Source of the DNA: Mucilaginibacter cryoferens
GTDB taxonomy: Bacteria > Bacteroidota > Bacteroidia > Sphingobacteriales > Sphingobacteriaceae
Reading direction: 5' to 3'
Assembly (NCBI RefSeq): GCF_014205845.1
Contig: NZ_JACHCR010000008.1
Coordinates: 62,001 to 126,000, forward strand
DNA length: 64,000 nucleotides
Made by a program: the position numbers and the translations under genes
Shown here: piece after piece, positions 26,588 to 35,254 of the stretch
Position numbering within the stretch: position 1 is the stretch's first letter
Layout: each line of letters begins with the position of its first letter
Notes under the pieces: generated by a model
What the model was told of the DNA's origin: nothing
Databases searched by the model: none
Seen by the model: the letters and a program-made list of their open reading frames with translations, nothing else

Positions 26588-26716
26588 ATGCCAGATTTTG
26601 ATAAGCAACAAGACTAAAGCATTCCCGATATTACAAGTATCGCCAACATGGCCAATGAGGCACAACGGTTAAGGGAGAAAATTACCCAGTTGGCCAGGAA
26701 GTATGAAGAAAAATAA
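26588..26716 (+). pseudogene. Small coiled-coil ORF interrupted by an in-frame TAA
   Basis: From the ATG at 26588 the frame reads MPDFDKQQD, then TAA (26615-26617). The same frame continues SIPDITSIANMANEAQRLRE and KITQLARKYEEK to a TAA at 26714. The second part is helical with heptad-like spacing and looks coding. It is either a small gene with a nonsense mutation or a remnant of a longer gene; an internal ATG would give only 22 residues. Confidence 0.4.
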
Positions 26717-26728
26717 TTGTGTAATCTA

Positions 26729-27019
26729 TTAAGCTTTATCTGGGTGTTGCCTGGTATCAAATAATCTCAGAATTATAATTTTGTCGTTCTTTATCCTATA
26801 ATATATTTTTAATCTTTTGTGTGCTACAAAAAAACGCATTTGTTTCTTTGTATTTGAGAGCCTTCCAAGTTCGGGGAAGTTTTGAAGTATCTTAACAAAT
26901 TCTATTGTAAGATCTTTAAAACGAATAGCTGCTGCTGCGCCAAAGTCATGAAAAATGTAGGCGAGAATAATGTCAAAATCAAGTTCAGCCTTCTTTGTGA
27001 AAACTACTTCAAAGGCCAT
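26729..27019 (-). CDS. RelE/ParE family toxin
   Basis: The 96-residue protein has the RelE/ParE pattern: FEVVFTKKAELDFDIILAYI at the start, FPELGRLSNTKKQMRFFVAHKRLKIYYRI in the middle, and KIIILRLFDTRQHPDKA at the end, with basic residues and the C-terminal strand typical of type II toxins. ParE-like members poison gyrase and RelE-like members cut mRNA; the motif here is closer to ParE, with no RelE catalytic set that I can assign. Its first 16 bases overlap the upstream antitoxin-like gene, as usual for translationally coupled pairs. Confidence 0.85.
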   Translation of the reverse strand: MAFEVVFTKKAELDFDIILAYIFHDFGAAAAIRFKDLTIEFVKILQNFPELGRLSNTKKQMRFFVAHKRLKIYYRIKNDKIIILRLFDTRQHPDKA

Positions 27020-27249
27020 TGTTTGTACTTTGCTTCTATAACAGATAGCGGTACCAAATTATTCTCATCCTCACTTGCCTCAAAGGCGTCTAAGAGCTCT
27101 TGTTGCTGTCTTGCAGATAATGATTGCCAATCCGAATTATCAGTATTTACTGATTGACTTATAACGTCATAAAATTGCGACAACAATTCGAGGTCATTTA
27201 TTTGATCTATTAAGCTGTGAAAATCTGATTTTAACTCGGCAAGTTTCAT
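27004..27249 (-). CDS. Antitoxin of the RelE/ParE-type pair
   Basis: The 81-residue acidic protein precedes and overlaps the toxin gene by 16 bases. The sequence is helical (KLAELKSDFHSLIDQINDLE; LSARQQQELLDAFEASEDE) and ends with VIEAKYKQWPLK, which fits the short acidic antitoxins of Bacteroidota that pair with RelE/ParE toxins. No ribbon-helix-helix or HTH motif is obvious, so autoregulation may be weak or unusual. Identification rests mainly on position and size. Confidence 0.75.
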   Translation of the reverse strand: MKLAELKSDFHSLIDQINDLELLSQFYDVISQSVNTDNSDWQSLSARQQQELLDAFEASEDENNLVPLSVIEAKYKQWPLK

Positions 27250-27287
27250 AATATAAATTTAGTAATATAAAAACAGATAATCAATGT

Positions 27288-28205
27288 TTACAATTTCACC
27301 CCCCTTAAAAAATCCTCAATGCCCATCCGTTTCTTACCTTCCAGCTGCACATCTTTTAAACTGATAAAGCCGCCTTTTACCGCAAATTTCAAAAAGGTTT
27401 TGTTATCGGTATCAAAGTCACCGGGTTGTATGGCAGGTTCTTCAATTAACAATTCGGATGCGAATATCTTTAAAATTTTGCCATTCAGGTCGGTATAGGC
27501 TGTGGGTACCGGGCTAAGGCCGCGAATTTTGTTGTAGATAGCGCCGGCGGGTTGATGCCAGTTAATCCGGCAATCTTCTTTAAAAATTTTGGGCGCGTGT
27601 TTAAGTTCCTCGCCGGTTAATAGCTGTACCTGCGGATGCTCGTGGTATCGACCGCTTTCAACGGCTTTTACGGTTTTTACCAATAGGCCGGCACCTTTAT
27701 TCATCAGCCAATCATGTAAATCTCCGGCAGATTCGTGGCCACTAAGGGTTATTTTTTCGGTAAAGAGTACATCACCGGTATCAATTTCGTGTTTCAGAAA
27801 AAAGGTGGTAACGCCACTTTCTTTTTCGCCGTTAATAAGTGCCCAGTTAATGGGGGCAGCGCCACGATATTGTGGTAACAGGGAGGCATGCAGGTTAATG
27901 GTACCCTTTTCTGGCATAGTCCAAACAGCTTCGGGCAGCATCCTAAATGCTACTACCACCTGCAGATCGGCATGCAGGGCTTTCAATTCGGCAATAAACT
28001 CCGGATTTTTTAACTTTTCGGGTTGTAATATTTTTAAGCCATTAGCCGCCGCGTATTGTTTTACTGCCGATTCGTTTAGCTTTTGACCCCTGCCCGCAGG
28101 TTTATCGGGCGCGGTAACAACACCAACAATATCACTGCCGGCTTTTATTAAAGCATCTAAAGATGCCACGGCAAAATCGGGGGTACCCATAAATACAATT
28201 CTCAT
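27288..28205 (-). CDS. fmt: Methionyl-tRNA formyltransferase
   Basis: The 305-residue protein is full length. It starts RIVFMGTPDFAVASLDALI, has the formyl-THF/catalytic block in INLHASLLPQYRGAAPINWALINGE (Asn-His in the HASLLP context), the GVTTFFLKHEIDTGDVL loop, and a C-terminal OB-like domain (IRGLSPVPTAYTDLNGKILKI). It formylates initiator Met-tRNA. It lies 29 bases downstream of the NamZ-like gene on the same strand; a shared transcript is possible. Confidence 0.97.
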   Translation of the reverse strand: MRIVFMGTPDFAVASLDALIKAGSDIVGVVTAPDKPAGRGQKLNESAVKQYAAANGLKILQPEKLKNPEFIAELKALHADLQVVVAFRMLPEAVWTMPEKGTINLHASLLPQYRGAAPINWALINGEKESGVTTFFLKHEIDTGDVLFTEKITLSGHESAGDLHDWLMNKGAGLLVKTVKAVESGRYHEHPQVQLLTGEELKHAPKIFKEDCRINWHQPAGAIYNKIRGLSPVPTAYTDLNGKILKIFASELLIEEPAIQPGDFDTDNKTFLKFAVKGGFISLKDVQLEGKKRMGIEDFLRGVKL

Positions 28206-28234
28206 GTTATATGCTATTTTATTTGCTTCTTTAA

Positions 28235-29479
28235 TTATTGGTACAACAAGTACTTACTTCGTTTGCGTTTAAATTTATCGAGCCCCGGCTGCCAGCTTGC
28301 ACGAATCTCGTCTTCACTTTTACCTGATGTTATTTGCTTTTGCAGCTCCTTACTGCCCGCCAGCTTGGTAAAGTAGGCGTTAAAAAAATGCTCTTTATCG
28401 GGAAATGCTTTGTATAGCTCTATCAGCCAGGCAAGATTTAGATGGCCGAAGCTCCTGATCTGGTCTGTACTATAGCTTTTAAGGTCGATACCAAAACACT
28501 GTTTATCCTTTTGTGGCGGGTTTTCGCTCATCCCGGGAATGCTCAAAGGCGTAAAGGCATAAGTATAAATTCCCTGCAACAATGGATGGCCTAACACCAG
28601 GAACGGGAAATAAGTGCCCCTGCCCAGGCTAAGGGTTGTACCCTCAAACAGGCACACGCTTGGGTATAGTAAAATAGATTGATCGGTATTTAAATTTGGC
28701 GATGGACTTACCGGCAAATTATAAGCCATATCATGTGTGTAGTTGGCAACTTTAATGATCTTTAGCTTACATTTTACACCGTTTTTTAGCCAGTGTTCGC
28801 CATTTATCATTTTAGCATACTCACCAACGGTCATTCCGTGGCTAATGGGGATAGGGTGCATGCCAACAAACGAATGATAGGCAGTATCCAATATAGGGCC
28901 ATCAATAAGGTAACCGTTGGGGTTTGGCCTGTCCAGTATCATCAGTTCTACGTGGTTTTCGGCACAGGCTTCCATTACATAATGCAGAGTAGATATGTAG
29001 GTGTAAAACCTGGTGCCAACATCCTGTATATCAAATATCATTAGGTCAATCCCCTTTAAGTCGGCAGCTGTTGGTTTGTAATGTTTGTTGCCGTATAAAG
29101 AAATTACCGGCAGACCGGTTTTTGCGTCTATGGCATCGTTAACTACAGCTCCGTTACTTGCATTGCCACGGAAGCCATGCTCGGGGCCAAATACTTTTTT
29201 TATGGCTATGCCACGTTTTAAGAGACTATCAACACTGGGCGTAAGGGTTTTACCAATAACTGAAGTTTGATTAACAACCATCCCAATATTTTTTCCCTTA
29301 AGATAATCAATATACAGCGCAATTTGATCGGCCCCGGTAATTATTTCTTCGTCAATTTTTTTTGCGGGTTGGTGCTCTTTTATAAGGCTATCTGCTTTAA
29401 CTGGCGGTTTCGCGGATACTGTATAAACACTTAAGATTGCTATTGCTGCGGTATAAATAAAAACAGGAACTATTTTCAT
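28235..29479 (-). CDS. NamZ-like exo-beta-N-acetylmuramidase (GH171, DUF1343)
   Basis: The 414-residue protein has a signal peptide (PVFIYTAAIAILSVYTVSA). The rest matches the former DUF1343 family: KNIGMVVNQTSVIGKTLTPS, then FGPEHGFRGNASNGAVV, MIFDIQDVGTRFYTYISTLH, ILDRPNPNGYLIDGPILD, and a C-terminal NLNTDQSILLYPSVCLFEGTTLSLGRGT. Characterised NamZ enzymes release terminal MurNAc from peptidoglycan fragments, and the family was defined in part from Bacteroidota. It should act in the periplasm in wall recycling. No MurNAc kinase or etherase gene is adjacent. Confidence 0.9.
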   Translation of the reverse strand: MKIVPVFIYTAAIAILSVYTVSAKPPVKADSLIKEHQPAKKIDEEIITGADQIALYIDYLKGKNIGMVVNQTSVIGKTLTPSVDSLLKRGIAIKKVFGPEHGFRGNASNGAVVNDAIDAKTGLPVISLYGNKHYKPTAADLKGIDLMIFDIQDVGTRFYTYISTLHYVMEACAENHVELMILDRPNPNGYLIDGPILDTAYHSFVGMHPIPISHGMTVGEYAKMINGEHWLKNGVKCKLKIIKVANYTHDMAYNLPVSPSPNLNTDQSILLYPSVCLFEGTTLSLGRGTYFPFLVLGHPLLQGIYTYAFTPLSIPGMSENPPQKDKQCFGIDLKSYSTDQIRSFGHLNLAWLIELYKAFPDKEHFFNAYFTKLAGSKELQKQITSGKSEDEIRASWQPGLDKFKRKRSKYLLYQ

Positions 29480-29564
29480 AAAATATTGTGTTGAAACAAT
29501 TTAAAAAGTAGCAGGTTTAATAGCAAAACCGCATATTTGCGAAGGTACTAAAAATCATTCTGCA

Positions 29565-30785
29565 TTGAGTTTCGCCTCCTTTATATCAGCCCGTATAACA
29601 TTCAAGTCAAAACGTACATTTTCAAAACTGATAGTACGGATTGCCATTATTGGTATTATGCTTGGTTTGGGCGTAATGATATTATCGGTGGCCATAGTAA
29701 AAGGATTTAAACACGAGATTCGCGAAAAAGTTCGTGGCTTTGCCGGCGATATCAGGATCATTAAGTCTGATCTTAATAGCTCGTACGAGAGTTCGCCCAT
29801 TACTTACGATGCCAATTTTGTGAAACGGGCGCTAAAAAACCCGTTGATAACGCATGTAATGCCAAGTGCCACCAAGCCGGGTATTATTAAGGCGAACAAT
29901 GAAATTGAAGGCGTTGTGCTAAAAGGAGTTGATAAAACTTACGATTGGACTTACCTCAAAAAAATGTTGCTGGCCGGTGATGTGATAGATTTTAAAGATT
30001 CTGTTGAAGCCCAAAAAGAGATCATGCTGTCTCAACAAACCGCCAATCGCCTAAAACTGAAGGTAGGCGACAAGATGCTGATGTATTTTGTACAGGAGCC
30101 CTTGCGCAAACGGCAGTTTACAATAAAAGGTATTTTTAGCATTGGGGAAGAAGAGATTGATAAAACCTTTGTAATTGGCGCGCTATCGCTTATAAACCGG
30201 CTTAACGATTGGAAACCCGGCGAAATTGGCGAATATGAAATGCGGGTAGCTGATTTTAACCAGGTGGATGTTGCTGCCGATAGAATTGACGATATGCTGC
30301 CTATTAAGCTAAAATCGCACACCGTGATGGAGGATTACCCCAACATATTTGAGTGGCTTAAATTGTTGGATGTAAACTCGGTAGTAATGCTGGTACTTAT
30401 GGTTATTGTTGCTGTTATAAATATGATATCGGCCTTGCTTATCATGATATTGGAGCGTACCGCCATGATAGGGATGTTTAAAGCCATGGGTGCATCAAAC
30501 TGGAACATTCAGAAAGTGTTTTTATTTAATGCCACCTACCTCATTGGCCTTGGTTTGTTATTGGGCAATATATTTGGCATTGGCATTGGCTTTTTTCAGC
30601 AACAGACCCACTTTTTTAAACTCGACCAGGCATCTTATTATATGACGTTTGTGCCGGTACAATTTAACTTATCGGATATACTGCTGCTCAACCTGGGCAC
30701 CTTGGTAATTTGCTTGTTGGTATTAATTATACCCTCAACGTTGGTGAGTAAAATATCGCCGGTTAAGGCGATAAGGTTTAAGTAA
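29565..30785 (+). CDS. FtsX-like ABC transporter permease (LolC/LolE type)
   Basis: The 406-residue protein starts with TTG at 29565. It has one N-terminal membrane segment (residues 23-45, LIVRIAIIGIMLGLGVMILSV), a large periplasmic MacB-type core domain (45-265), and three C-terminal segments (around 270-300, 320-345 and 370-395) of the FtsX family. That topology matches LolC/LolE or MacB permeases. The ATPase partner is not adjacent. A lipoprotein-release role fits but is not shown. The gene is divergent from the NamZ-like gene and convergent with the porin gene ending at 30790. Confidence 0.85.
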   Translation: MSFASFISARITFKSKRTFSKLIVRIAIIGIMLGLGVMILSVAIVKGFKHEIREKVRGFAGDIRIIKSDLNSSYESSPITYDANFVKRALKNPLITHVMPSATKPGIIKANNEIEGVVLKGVDKTYDWTYLKKMLLAGDVIDFKDSVEAQKEIMLSQQTANRLKLKVGDKMLMYFVQEPLRKRQFTIKGIFSIGEEEIDKTFVIGALSLINRLNDWKPGEIGEYEMRVADFNQVDVAADRIDDMLPIKLKSHTVMEDYPNIFEWLKLLDVNSVVMLVLMVIVAVINMISALLIMILERTAMIGMFKAMGASNWNIQKVFLFNATYLIGLGLLLGNIFGIGIGFFQQQTHFFKLDQASYYMTFVPVQFNLSDILLLNLGTLVICLLVLIIPSTLVSKISPVKAIRFK

Positions 30786-30789
30786 GTAT

Positions 30790-31560
30790 CTAATTTATCC
30801 GGTAGCTCAGGCCTACTCTTAGTAATTCACTATGCACAGAAAGTGGGGTAGAATTGCCCCCTCCGGCATTGGTATCCAACGGAATTGCCGATTGGTAATT
30901 TGTTAAACCATAGGCATAGCTGGCGTTAAGGCCAATACGGCCATAAGTGGCAATAGCTCCTAAGCGCAGACGCACATCTGTAGGTGGTTTGGGTCTGGCA
31001 TAGTCAACGGTATACGTTTTACCGTCATTGCCTTTAACGCTGCCCTTATCTTTGGTATTTAACATAATGCCAATATCCATCCCCGGTAAAATATCTAATT
31101 TAACTTTATGGAGTTGCATGCGATAGCCAATATATGGGTTTAGGTTGATGGTTTGATTTTGCAAGTTAGTATGCCCCTTTACCGGAAAACTGGGATCGGT
31201 ATAAGCAAGCTGATTTTGCAAGCCGTAGTAATATACCAATGGCGTGTATTTATTGATAGTTACCTGGCTGCGTAGTATTTCGTACCCACCCTGCAAGCCA
31301 AATATAAAGCCGCTTTTGGCTACAACCTGCGCCTGGATGCTGCCTCCATAGCTAAAGCCGCTATGATTGCCATAAGGGTTGTTGGTATAGTTGGTATTGT
31401 TATCTGAACTAGACTGTATTACCTGCGATGTTCCGGTTGATGATTTGCCCGCAAAGTTAAATAAACCCGAAGTTGCCTGTACCGATAACTCTACTTTTTG
31501 AGCAAACAAAGGAGAAACGGAAAAGATACATGCTACTAACGCAAGTAACTGTTTTTTCAT
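30790..31560 (-). CDS. Outer-membrane beta-barrel protein (porin family)
   Basis: The 256-residue protein has a signal peptide (KQLLALVACIFSVSPLFAQ). Alternating amphipathic strands with aromatic girdles and a terminal strand ending in aromatic-containing YRIN resemble the PF13568-type small barrels of Bacteroidota. Its ATG overlaps the stop of the preceding gene by four bases (31557-31560), so it is the last member of the sigma/anti-sigma-barrel operon. Its role may be as output or as partner of the large barrel-fused protein; nothing in the sequence decides this. Confidence 0.8.
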   Translation of the reverse strand: MKKQLLALVACIFSVSPLFAQKVELSVQATSGLFNFAGKSSTGTSQVIQSSSDNNTNYTNNPYGNHSGFSYGGSIQAQVVAKSGFIFGLQGGYEILRSQVTINKYTPLVYYYGLQNQLAYTDPSFPVKGHTNLQNQTINLNPYIGYRMQLHKVKLDILPGMDIGIMLNTKDKGSVKGNDGKTYTVDYARPKPPTDVRLRLGAIATYGRIGLNASYAYGLTNYQSAIPLDTNAGGGNSTPLSVHSELLRVGLSYRIN

Positions 31561-33128
31561 TTTTTTAATTTTGTAAAATTAAGTTTCAGGTTGATACCGC
31601 CTGCCCCAAATTTTATCTGTTGCGATCCCAGGCCTTCAAGCGGGTATTTTAAAAATGGTTCAATTACTAAACGGTTGCTTTTGCCCAAAGCGGTGCCAAT
31701 ACCAAAAGAAATGTTAAGTGTTTTGGCAAAATAAAAGCTGTTGAAGCTTTGGCGGTTTGTTTCTTCGGATGTTTGTTGTGTTGAACCTGCCAATAACGAT
31801 GAGTTTGGCGAGCCATAACTTGTTGTATAAGCCTCGTTAATAAAAGTACCAGAACTTAACCCGGCAGAGAAGTAGGCATCTGTTTTTTGCGGATTAAACT
31901 CGTATTTAATGTTAATAGGCACATCTAACCCAACCAAACTGGCATTATAATTTTTAAATACCGGAAACGATGATGCCGGTACAAGCTTGGTATCCTGTGC
32001 GGCTAATGCATAAGATACTGCGCTTACTGCATTTTGAGTTGGTGGTGTATTGCTGTTGTACTTTAACGTGTTTTGTGCCAAAGCTACCCCTGTAGTAAGC
32101 TTAAAGTTTTTACCAAGCCTGATATCGGAACTAAAACCAGCGCCGGCGTTTACCTGGTTGGCGCTTCCTTTGGCATAGTTAAAAAAGGTTGCCGCGTAAA
32201 TGCCAAATTTTACTTTCTTATCATCAATTACCTTATCCTTTTTGGTGTCGTGGAAATTATCGTTGGCAAACATCGTTGCCATAGCATTTGCCGATTTAAC
32301 CGAAGCCGCCGGCTGGTTTGTATTGTTTGGTTTTACTGTATTTGTGGTATTGGTTGCACTTGTAACAGGTGTATTGGCAGCGTATTGCGGGTTGTTATTT
32401 TTAGGTATAATTGCTTTAACGGTATCGCCTCCTTTTACTGCCGAAGCAGCGGAGATAGCCGGTTGTTTGTTTACCGGTTGCTGAGCAATAACCGGGTTAT
32501 TATTACCACCTAAGGTAATATTGGAAGTGTTTGATTTTTGCCCGGTAACCGGTGTATTTACAGCGGGTTTACCTGGCTTGTTGTTTTGAGCAATGACATT
32601 GCTTGTTATGGCTGCAGCATTAACTAAACTATTATTGTTTACAGGTTTTTTAATTGCAGGGCCATTATTTTGTGCTATAGTATTTTGTATGGTTAACGCC
32701 GTATCAACAAGCGAAGTGCCATGTTGATGTTTTTTAGTGGCCGGGAGGGTATTTTTAGCCATACTTTGTTGGGTTGATACAACTGTATCAACCGGGGTGT
32801 TTTTTGCCGTTGGGCCGGGGTTTGCGGCTAATTGTGTGGCGCTATCAACAGAGGTAGCTTTAGTAGTTTTAATTTGTTGTTTTACAGGTTGTATAGCCAC
32901 GTTATTTGTAACAGGCTTTTTATCCAGCATCCACATACCTATACTTAAAAATAGCAACAAACCGGCGGCGGCGCTTGCCCACCAAAGCCAAACCAGCGGA
33001 CGTTTCTTCTCCTCCACCGGAAATTTTTCCCGGAGCAATAACCAGCCTTCATCGGCAGTGGTGTCTTCGTAATTATCAAACACCTCCCTGATGCGGTTCT
33101 TTAAGTCGTTATCCAACTGATCATCCAT
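31557..33128 (-). CDS. Anti-sigma-like protein fused through a long linker to an outer-membrane barrel
   Basis: The 523-residue protein has three parts. Residues 1-42 are a charged cytoplasmic segment typical of anti-sigma N-termini (DLKNRIREVFDNYEDTTADE). One membrane segment lies at about 45-68 with no cleavage site. Residues 71-300 are a low-complexity Asn/Thr/Pro/Ala-rich linker, and residues 305-523 look like an eight-stranded PF13568-type barrel ending GAGGINLKLNFTKL. The gene starts eight bases inside the end of an ECF sigma gene and overlaps a porin gene by four. It could therefore bridge both membranes and hold the sigma factor. The barrel assignment is by pattern, not structure. Confidence 0.75.
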   Translation of the reverse strand: MDDQLDNDLKNRIREVFDNYEDTTADEGWLLLREKFPVEEKKRPLVWLWWASAAAGLLLFLSIGMWMLDKKPVTNNVAIQPVKQQIKTTKATSVDSATQLAANPGPTAKNTPVDTVVSTQQSMAKNTLPATKKHQHGTSLVDTALTIQNTIAQNNGPAIKKPVNNNSLVNAAAITSNVIAQNNKPGKPAVNTPVTGQKSNTSNITLGGNNNPVIAQQPVNKQPAISAASAVKGGDTVKAIIPKNNNPQYAANTPVTSATNTTNTVKPNNTNQPAASVKSANAMATMFANDNFHDTKKDKVIDDKKVKFGIYAATFFNYAKGSANQVNAGAGFSSDIRLGKNFKLTTGVALAQNTLKYNSNTPPTQNAVSAVSYALAAQDTKLVPASSFPVFKNYNASLVGLDVPINIKYEFNPQKTDAYFSAGLSSGTFINEAYTTSYGSPNSSLLAGSTQQTSEETNRQSFNSFYFAKTLNISFGIGTALGKSNRLVIEPFLKYPLEGLGSQQIKFGAGGINLKLNFTKLKK

Positions 33129-33675
33129 GGTTTTGTGTCTCTTGCCTTAATATTTTTCTCAATCGTTCTTTAGCCCGGCTCAAATAAACGCGCGACGAGC
33201 TGGCCGGGATAGCTAACATGTTACCAATTTCATCATGATTATAACCATCTATTTCGTACATATTAAAGATGGTAAGCTGTATGGCAGGCAGCTCACTCAT
33301 CAGTTTCAATATATCCTGTGCATTTAAATTATCAAGTGTGCCTATATTACTGCTAATAGGGGCAGCGTTATCCAACTCAACATTTAACTGAAATTTAAGA
33401 TCCTTGCGGCGGCGGTCGATAGCGGTGTTCACTACAATAGTACGTAGCCAGGCTTTAAAGGGTTTATCTGTATTGTAGTTGTGTACAGCATTAAACACTT
33501 TTATAAATGCATCATTTACAGCTTCTAACGCGTCGTCGCGATTTAAGCTGTAACGCAGGCTTATACCCATGGCATAGCCATAAAACTGCTTATAAAGCAA
33601 TTCCTGGTATTTAAGGTTGCCTGTTTTGCATTGGCTGATGATCTCTTCTTCAGTAATGCCTTTGGGTAGATGCAT
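33121..33675 (-). CDS. ECF RNA polymerase sigma factor
   Basis: The 184-residue protein has sigma region 2 (LLYKQFYGYAMGISLRYSLN, DDALEAVNDAFIKVFNAVHN, KPFKAWLRTIVVNTAIDRRR) and region 4 (LPAIQLTIFNMYEIDGYNHD, EIGNMLAIPASSSRVYLSRA). Its 3' end overlaps the next gene by eight bases, so sigma and membrane partner are translationally coupled. That coupling is the usual arrangement for an ECF sigma and its cognate anti-sigma. Target promoters are unknown; autoregulation of this operon is the simple expectation. Confidence 0.93.
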   Translation of the reverse strand: MHLPKGITEEEIISQCKTGNLKYQELLYKQFYGYAMGISLRYSLNRDDALEAVNDAFIKVFNAVHNYNTDKPFKAWLRTIVVNTAIDRRRKDLKFQLNVELDNAAPISSNIGTLDNLNAQDILKLMSELPAIQLTIFNMYEIDGYNHDEIGNMLAIPASSSRVYLSRAKERLRKILRQETQNHG

Positions 33676-33828
33676 TAAGTATATTTAATTCCGCTTAAAT
33701 ATTGTGTTGGTTTCTATGTATTTACGCAGTAAGTAACCTTATTGATACAAATAACAAAAAGATTTTTTTACTATTTGTGTCATACCGCGTTAATAGTTGT
33801 GGCTAACCATTAAATTGATGCATTAGCG

Positions 33829-33870
33829 ACTGAATAGCCGTCGCTAAAATAAAAGCGACGGCTATTCAGT
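33829..33870. terminator. 17-bp hairpin without a T run
   Basis: ACTGAATAGCCGTCGCT (33829-33845) pairs perfectly with 33854-33870 over an 8-base loop. It lies 17 bases beyond the stop of the minus-strand lipoprotein gene, where a terminator is expected, but no T tract follows on either strand. Confidence 0.6.
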
Positions 33871-33886
33871 TAAAAACAATAATAAA

Positions 33887-34333
33887 TTAGTTTGCCGTTT
33901 TTACAAGATCATAGCGCCCCACAGTATCCGGATTTGTGGCCGATGTAGCACGCAGCATTTTAAAGTTTAAACCATCATAAATATACTGATAAACGCCTGC
34001 AAGGTGTTTTTTAGGATACGGGCCTACAGAGCTAAAAGTGCTATCGTTAAATTGAATGTAGTTACCATCGTAAGCAAAGGTACCGTGGCTGCCGGCATGG
34101 ATCTTTGTAGTATCGGCCAATACTTTAAAATGATAATCGGAGGTCATTTTTAATATGATCGAATCTTTTAACGTATCATAAGCACCAATTGAGTTTTTTG
34201 TAAGTAACCTAAACTTTCCATTAAATGTTCCGGATGGAGCAATTACTGTAGCGGGAATGCCTGAGTTTTTTGCGCAGGAGGCAACTAATGCAAGTAATAG
34301 TAGTGGTAATAAGTAAAATAAATTACGTTTCAT
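33887..34333 (-). CDS. Small lipocalin-like lipoprotein
   Basis: The 148-residue protein has a lipoprotein signal with lipobox VASC (Cys20). The mature part is strand-rich with the pattern GTFNGKFRLLTKNSIGAYDTLKD, SDYHFKVLADTT, HGTFAYDGNYIQFNDSTF and HLAGVYQYIYDGLNFKMLR, which resembles small lipocalin-like beta-barrels common in Bacteroidota. No ligand or partner is apparent. It is transcribed alone, 211 bases from the ECF sigma gene on the same strand. Confidence 0.75.
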   Translation of the reverse strand: MKRNLFYLLPLLLLALVASCAKNSGIPATVIAPSGTFNGKFRLLTKNSIGAYDTLKDSIILKMTSDYHFKVLADTTKIHAGSHGTFAYDGNYIQFNDSTFSSVGPYPKKHLAGVYQYIYDGLNFKMLRATSATNPDTVGRYDLVKTAN

Positions 34334-34398
34334 AATCTTTGTTATTTGTAGCCATTACGAGTATAAAGATACAAATGCAACACCCGATTAGCAGATTT

Positions 34399-35202
34399 TT
34401 ATAATTTCTTTGCTTCGTTCCAAAAAATATCCATTTCGGCAAGGCTCATATCCTGCAATTGTTTGCCTTGTTCCTTTGCCTTAAGCTCCAGGTATTGAAA
34501 ACGTTTAATGAACTTTTTGTTGGTTTTTTCGAGTGCGTTTTCTGGATTGATATTTATAAAGCGGGCGTAGTTGATAAGCGAAAACAGCAGATCGCCAAAT
34601 TCGCCTTCGGCTTTTTCATGGTCGATAGTGGTTTCGTCTTCGGCGTTAAACTCGTTTTTAAACTCTTGCAGTTCTTCCTCAACCTTTGCCCAAACCTGGT
34701 TTTTCTCTTCCCAGTCGAAACCCACACCCCGGGCTTTTTCCTGTATGCGCGACGCCTTTACCAATGCCGGTAATGACGATGGCACGCCACCCAAAACAGA
34801 TTTATTACCTTCTCTGAGTTTTATCTGCTCCCAGTTGCGTTTTACATCCTCTTCGTTCTGCACTTCAACATCGCCATAAATATGCGGGTGGCGATTGATC
34901 AGCTTATCGCAAACACTGTTTAAAACATCGGTGATGGTAAAATCATTGGTTTCTGATGCTATTTTGGAGTAAAAAACCAGGTGCAGCATAATATCACCTA
35001 ATTCCTTTTTTATCTCCTGCACATCATCGCCCAAAATGGCATCACTCAGTTCATAAGTTTCTTCAATGGTGAGGTGCCTGAGGCTTTCCAGTGTTTGCTT
35101 TTTATCCCATGGGCAGTTGGCCCGCAGGTCGTCCATAATAATAAGCAGGCGTTGAAAGGCAATAGATGAGGTGGGTGCTGTTTCGGGGGCTTTTAAAGGC
35201 AT
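34399..35202 (-). CDS. mazG: Nucleoside triphosphate pyrophosphohydrolase
   Basis: The 267-residue protein is full-length MazG with two all-alpha pyrophosphatase repeats. The first has LRANCPWDKKQTLESLRHLT, then EETYELSDAILGDDVQEIKK and ELGDIMLHLVFYSKIA. The second has EEELQEFKNEFN and EGEFGDLLFSLINYARF. The EExxE..ExxD metal motifs are intact in both. It hydrolyses NTPs to NMP and pyrophosphate, cleaning abnormal nucleotides. It is 52 bases downstream of mnmD on the same strand. Confidence 0.96.
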   Translation of the reverse strand: MPLKAPETAPTSSIAFQRLLIIMDDLRANCPWDKKQTLESLRHLTIEETYELSDAILGDDVQEIKKELGDIMLHLVFYSKIASETNDFTITDVLNSVCDKLINRHPHIYGDVEVQNEEDVKRNWEQIKLREGNKSVLGGVPSSLPALVKASRIQEKARGVGFDWEEKNQVWAKVEEELQEFKNEFNAEDETTIDHEKAEGEFGDLLFSLINYARFININPENALEKTNKKFIKRFQYLELKAKEQGKQLQDMSLAEMDIFWNEAKKL

Positions 35203-35254
35203 ATTTATTTGCTAAGTGTTTGTGCAAAGGTATAATAACATGTTTAATGCAAAC

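Noticed and set aside
33829..33870. Strong rho-independent terminator for the lipoprotein gene
   Set aside because: No T tract on either strand; kept only as a hairpin of uncertain role.
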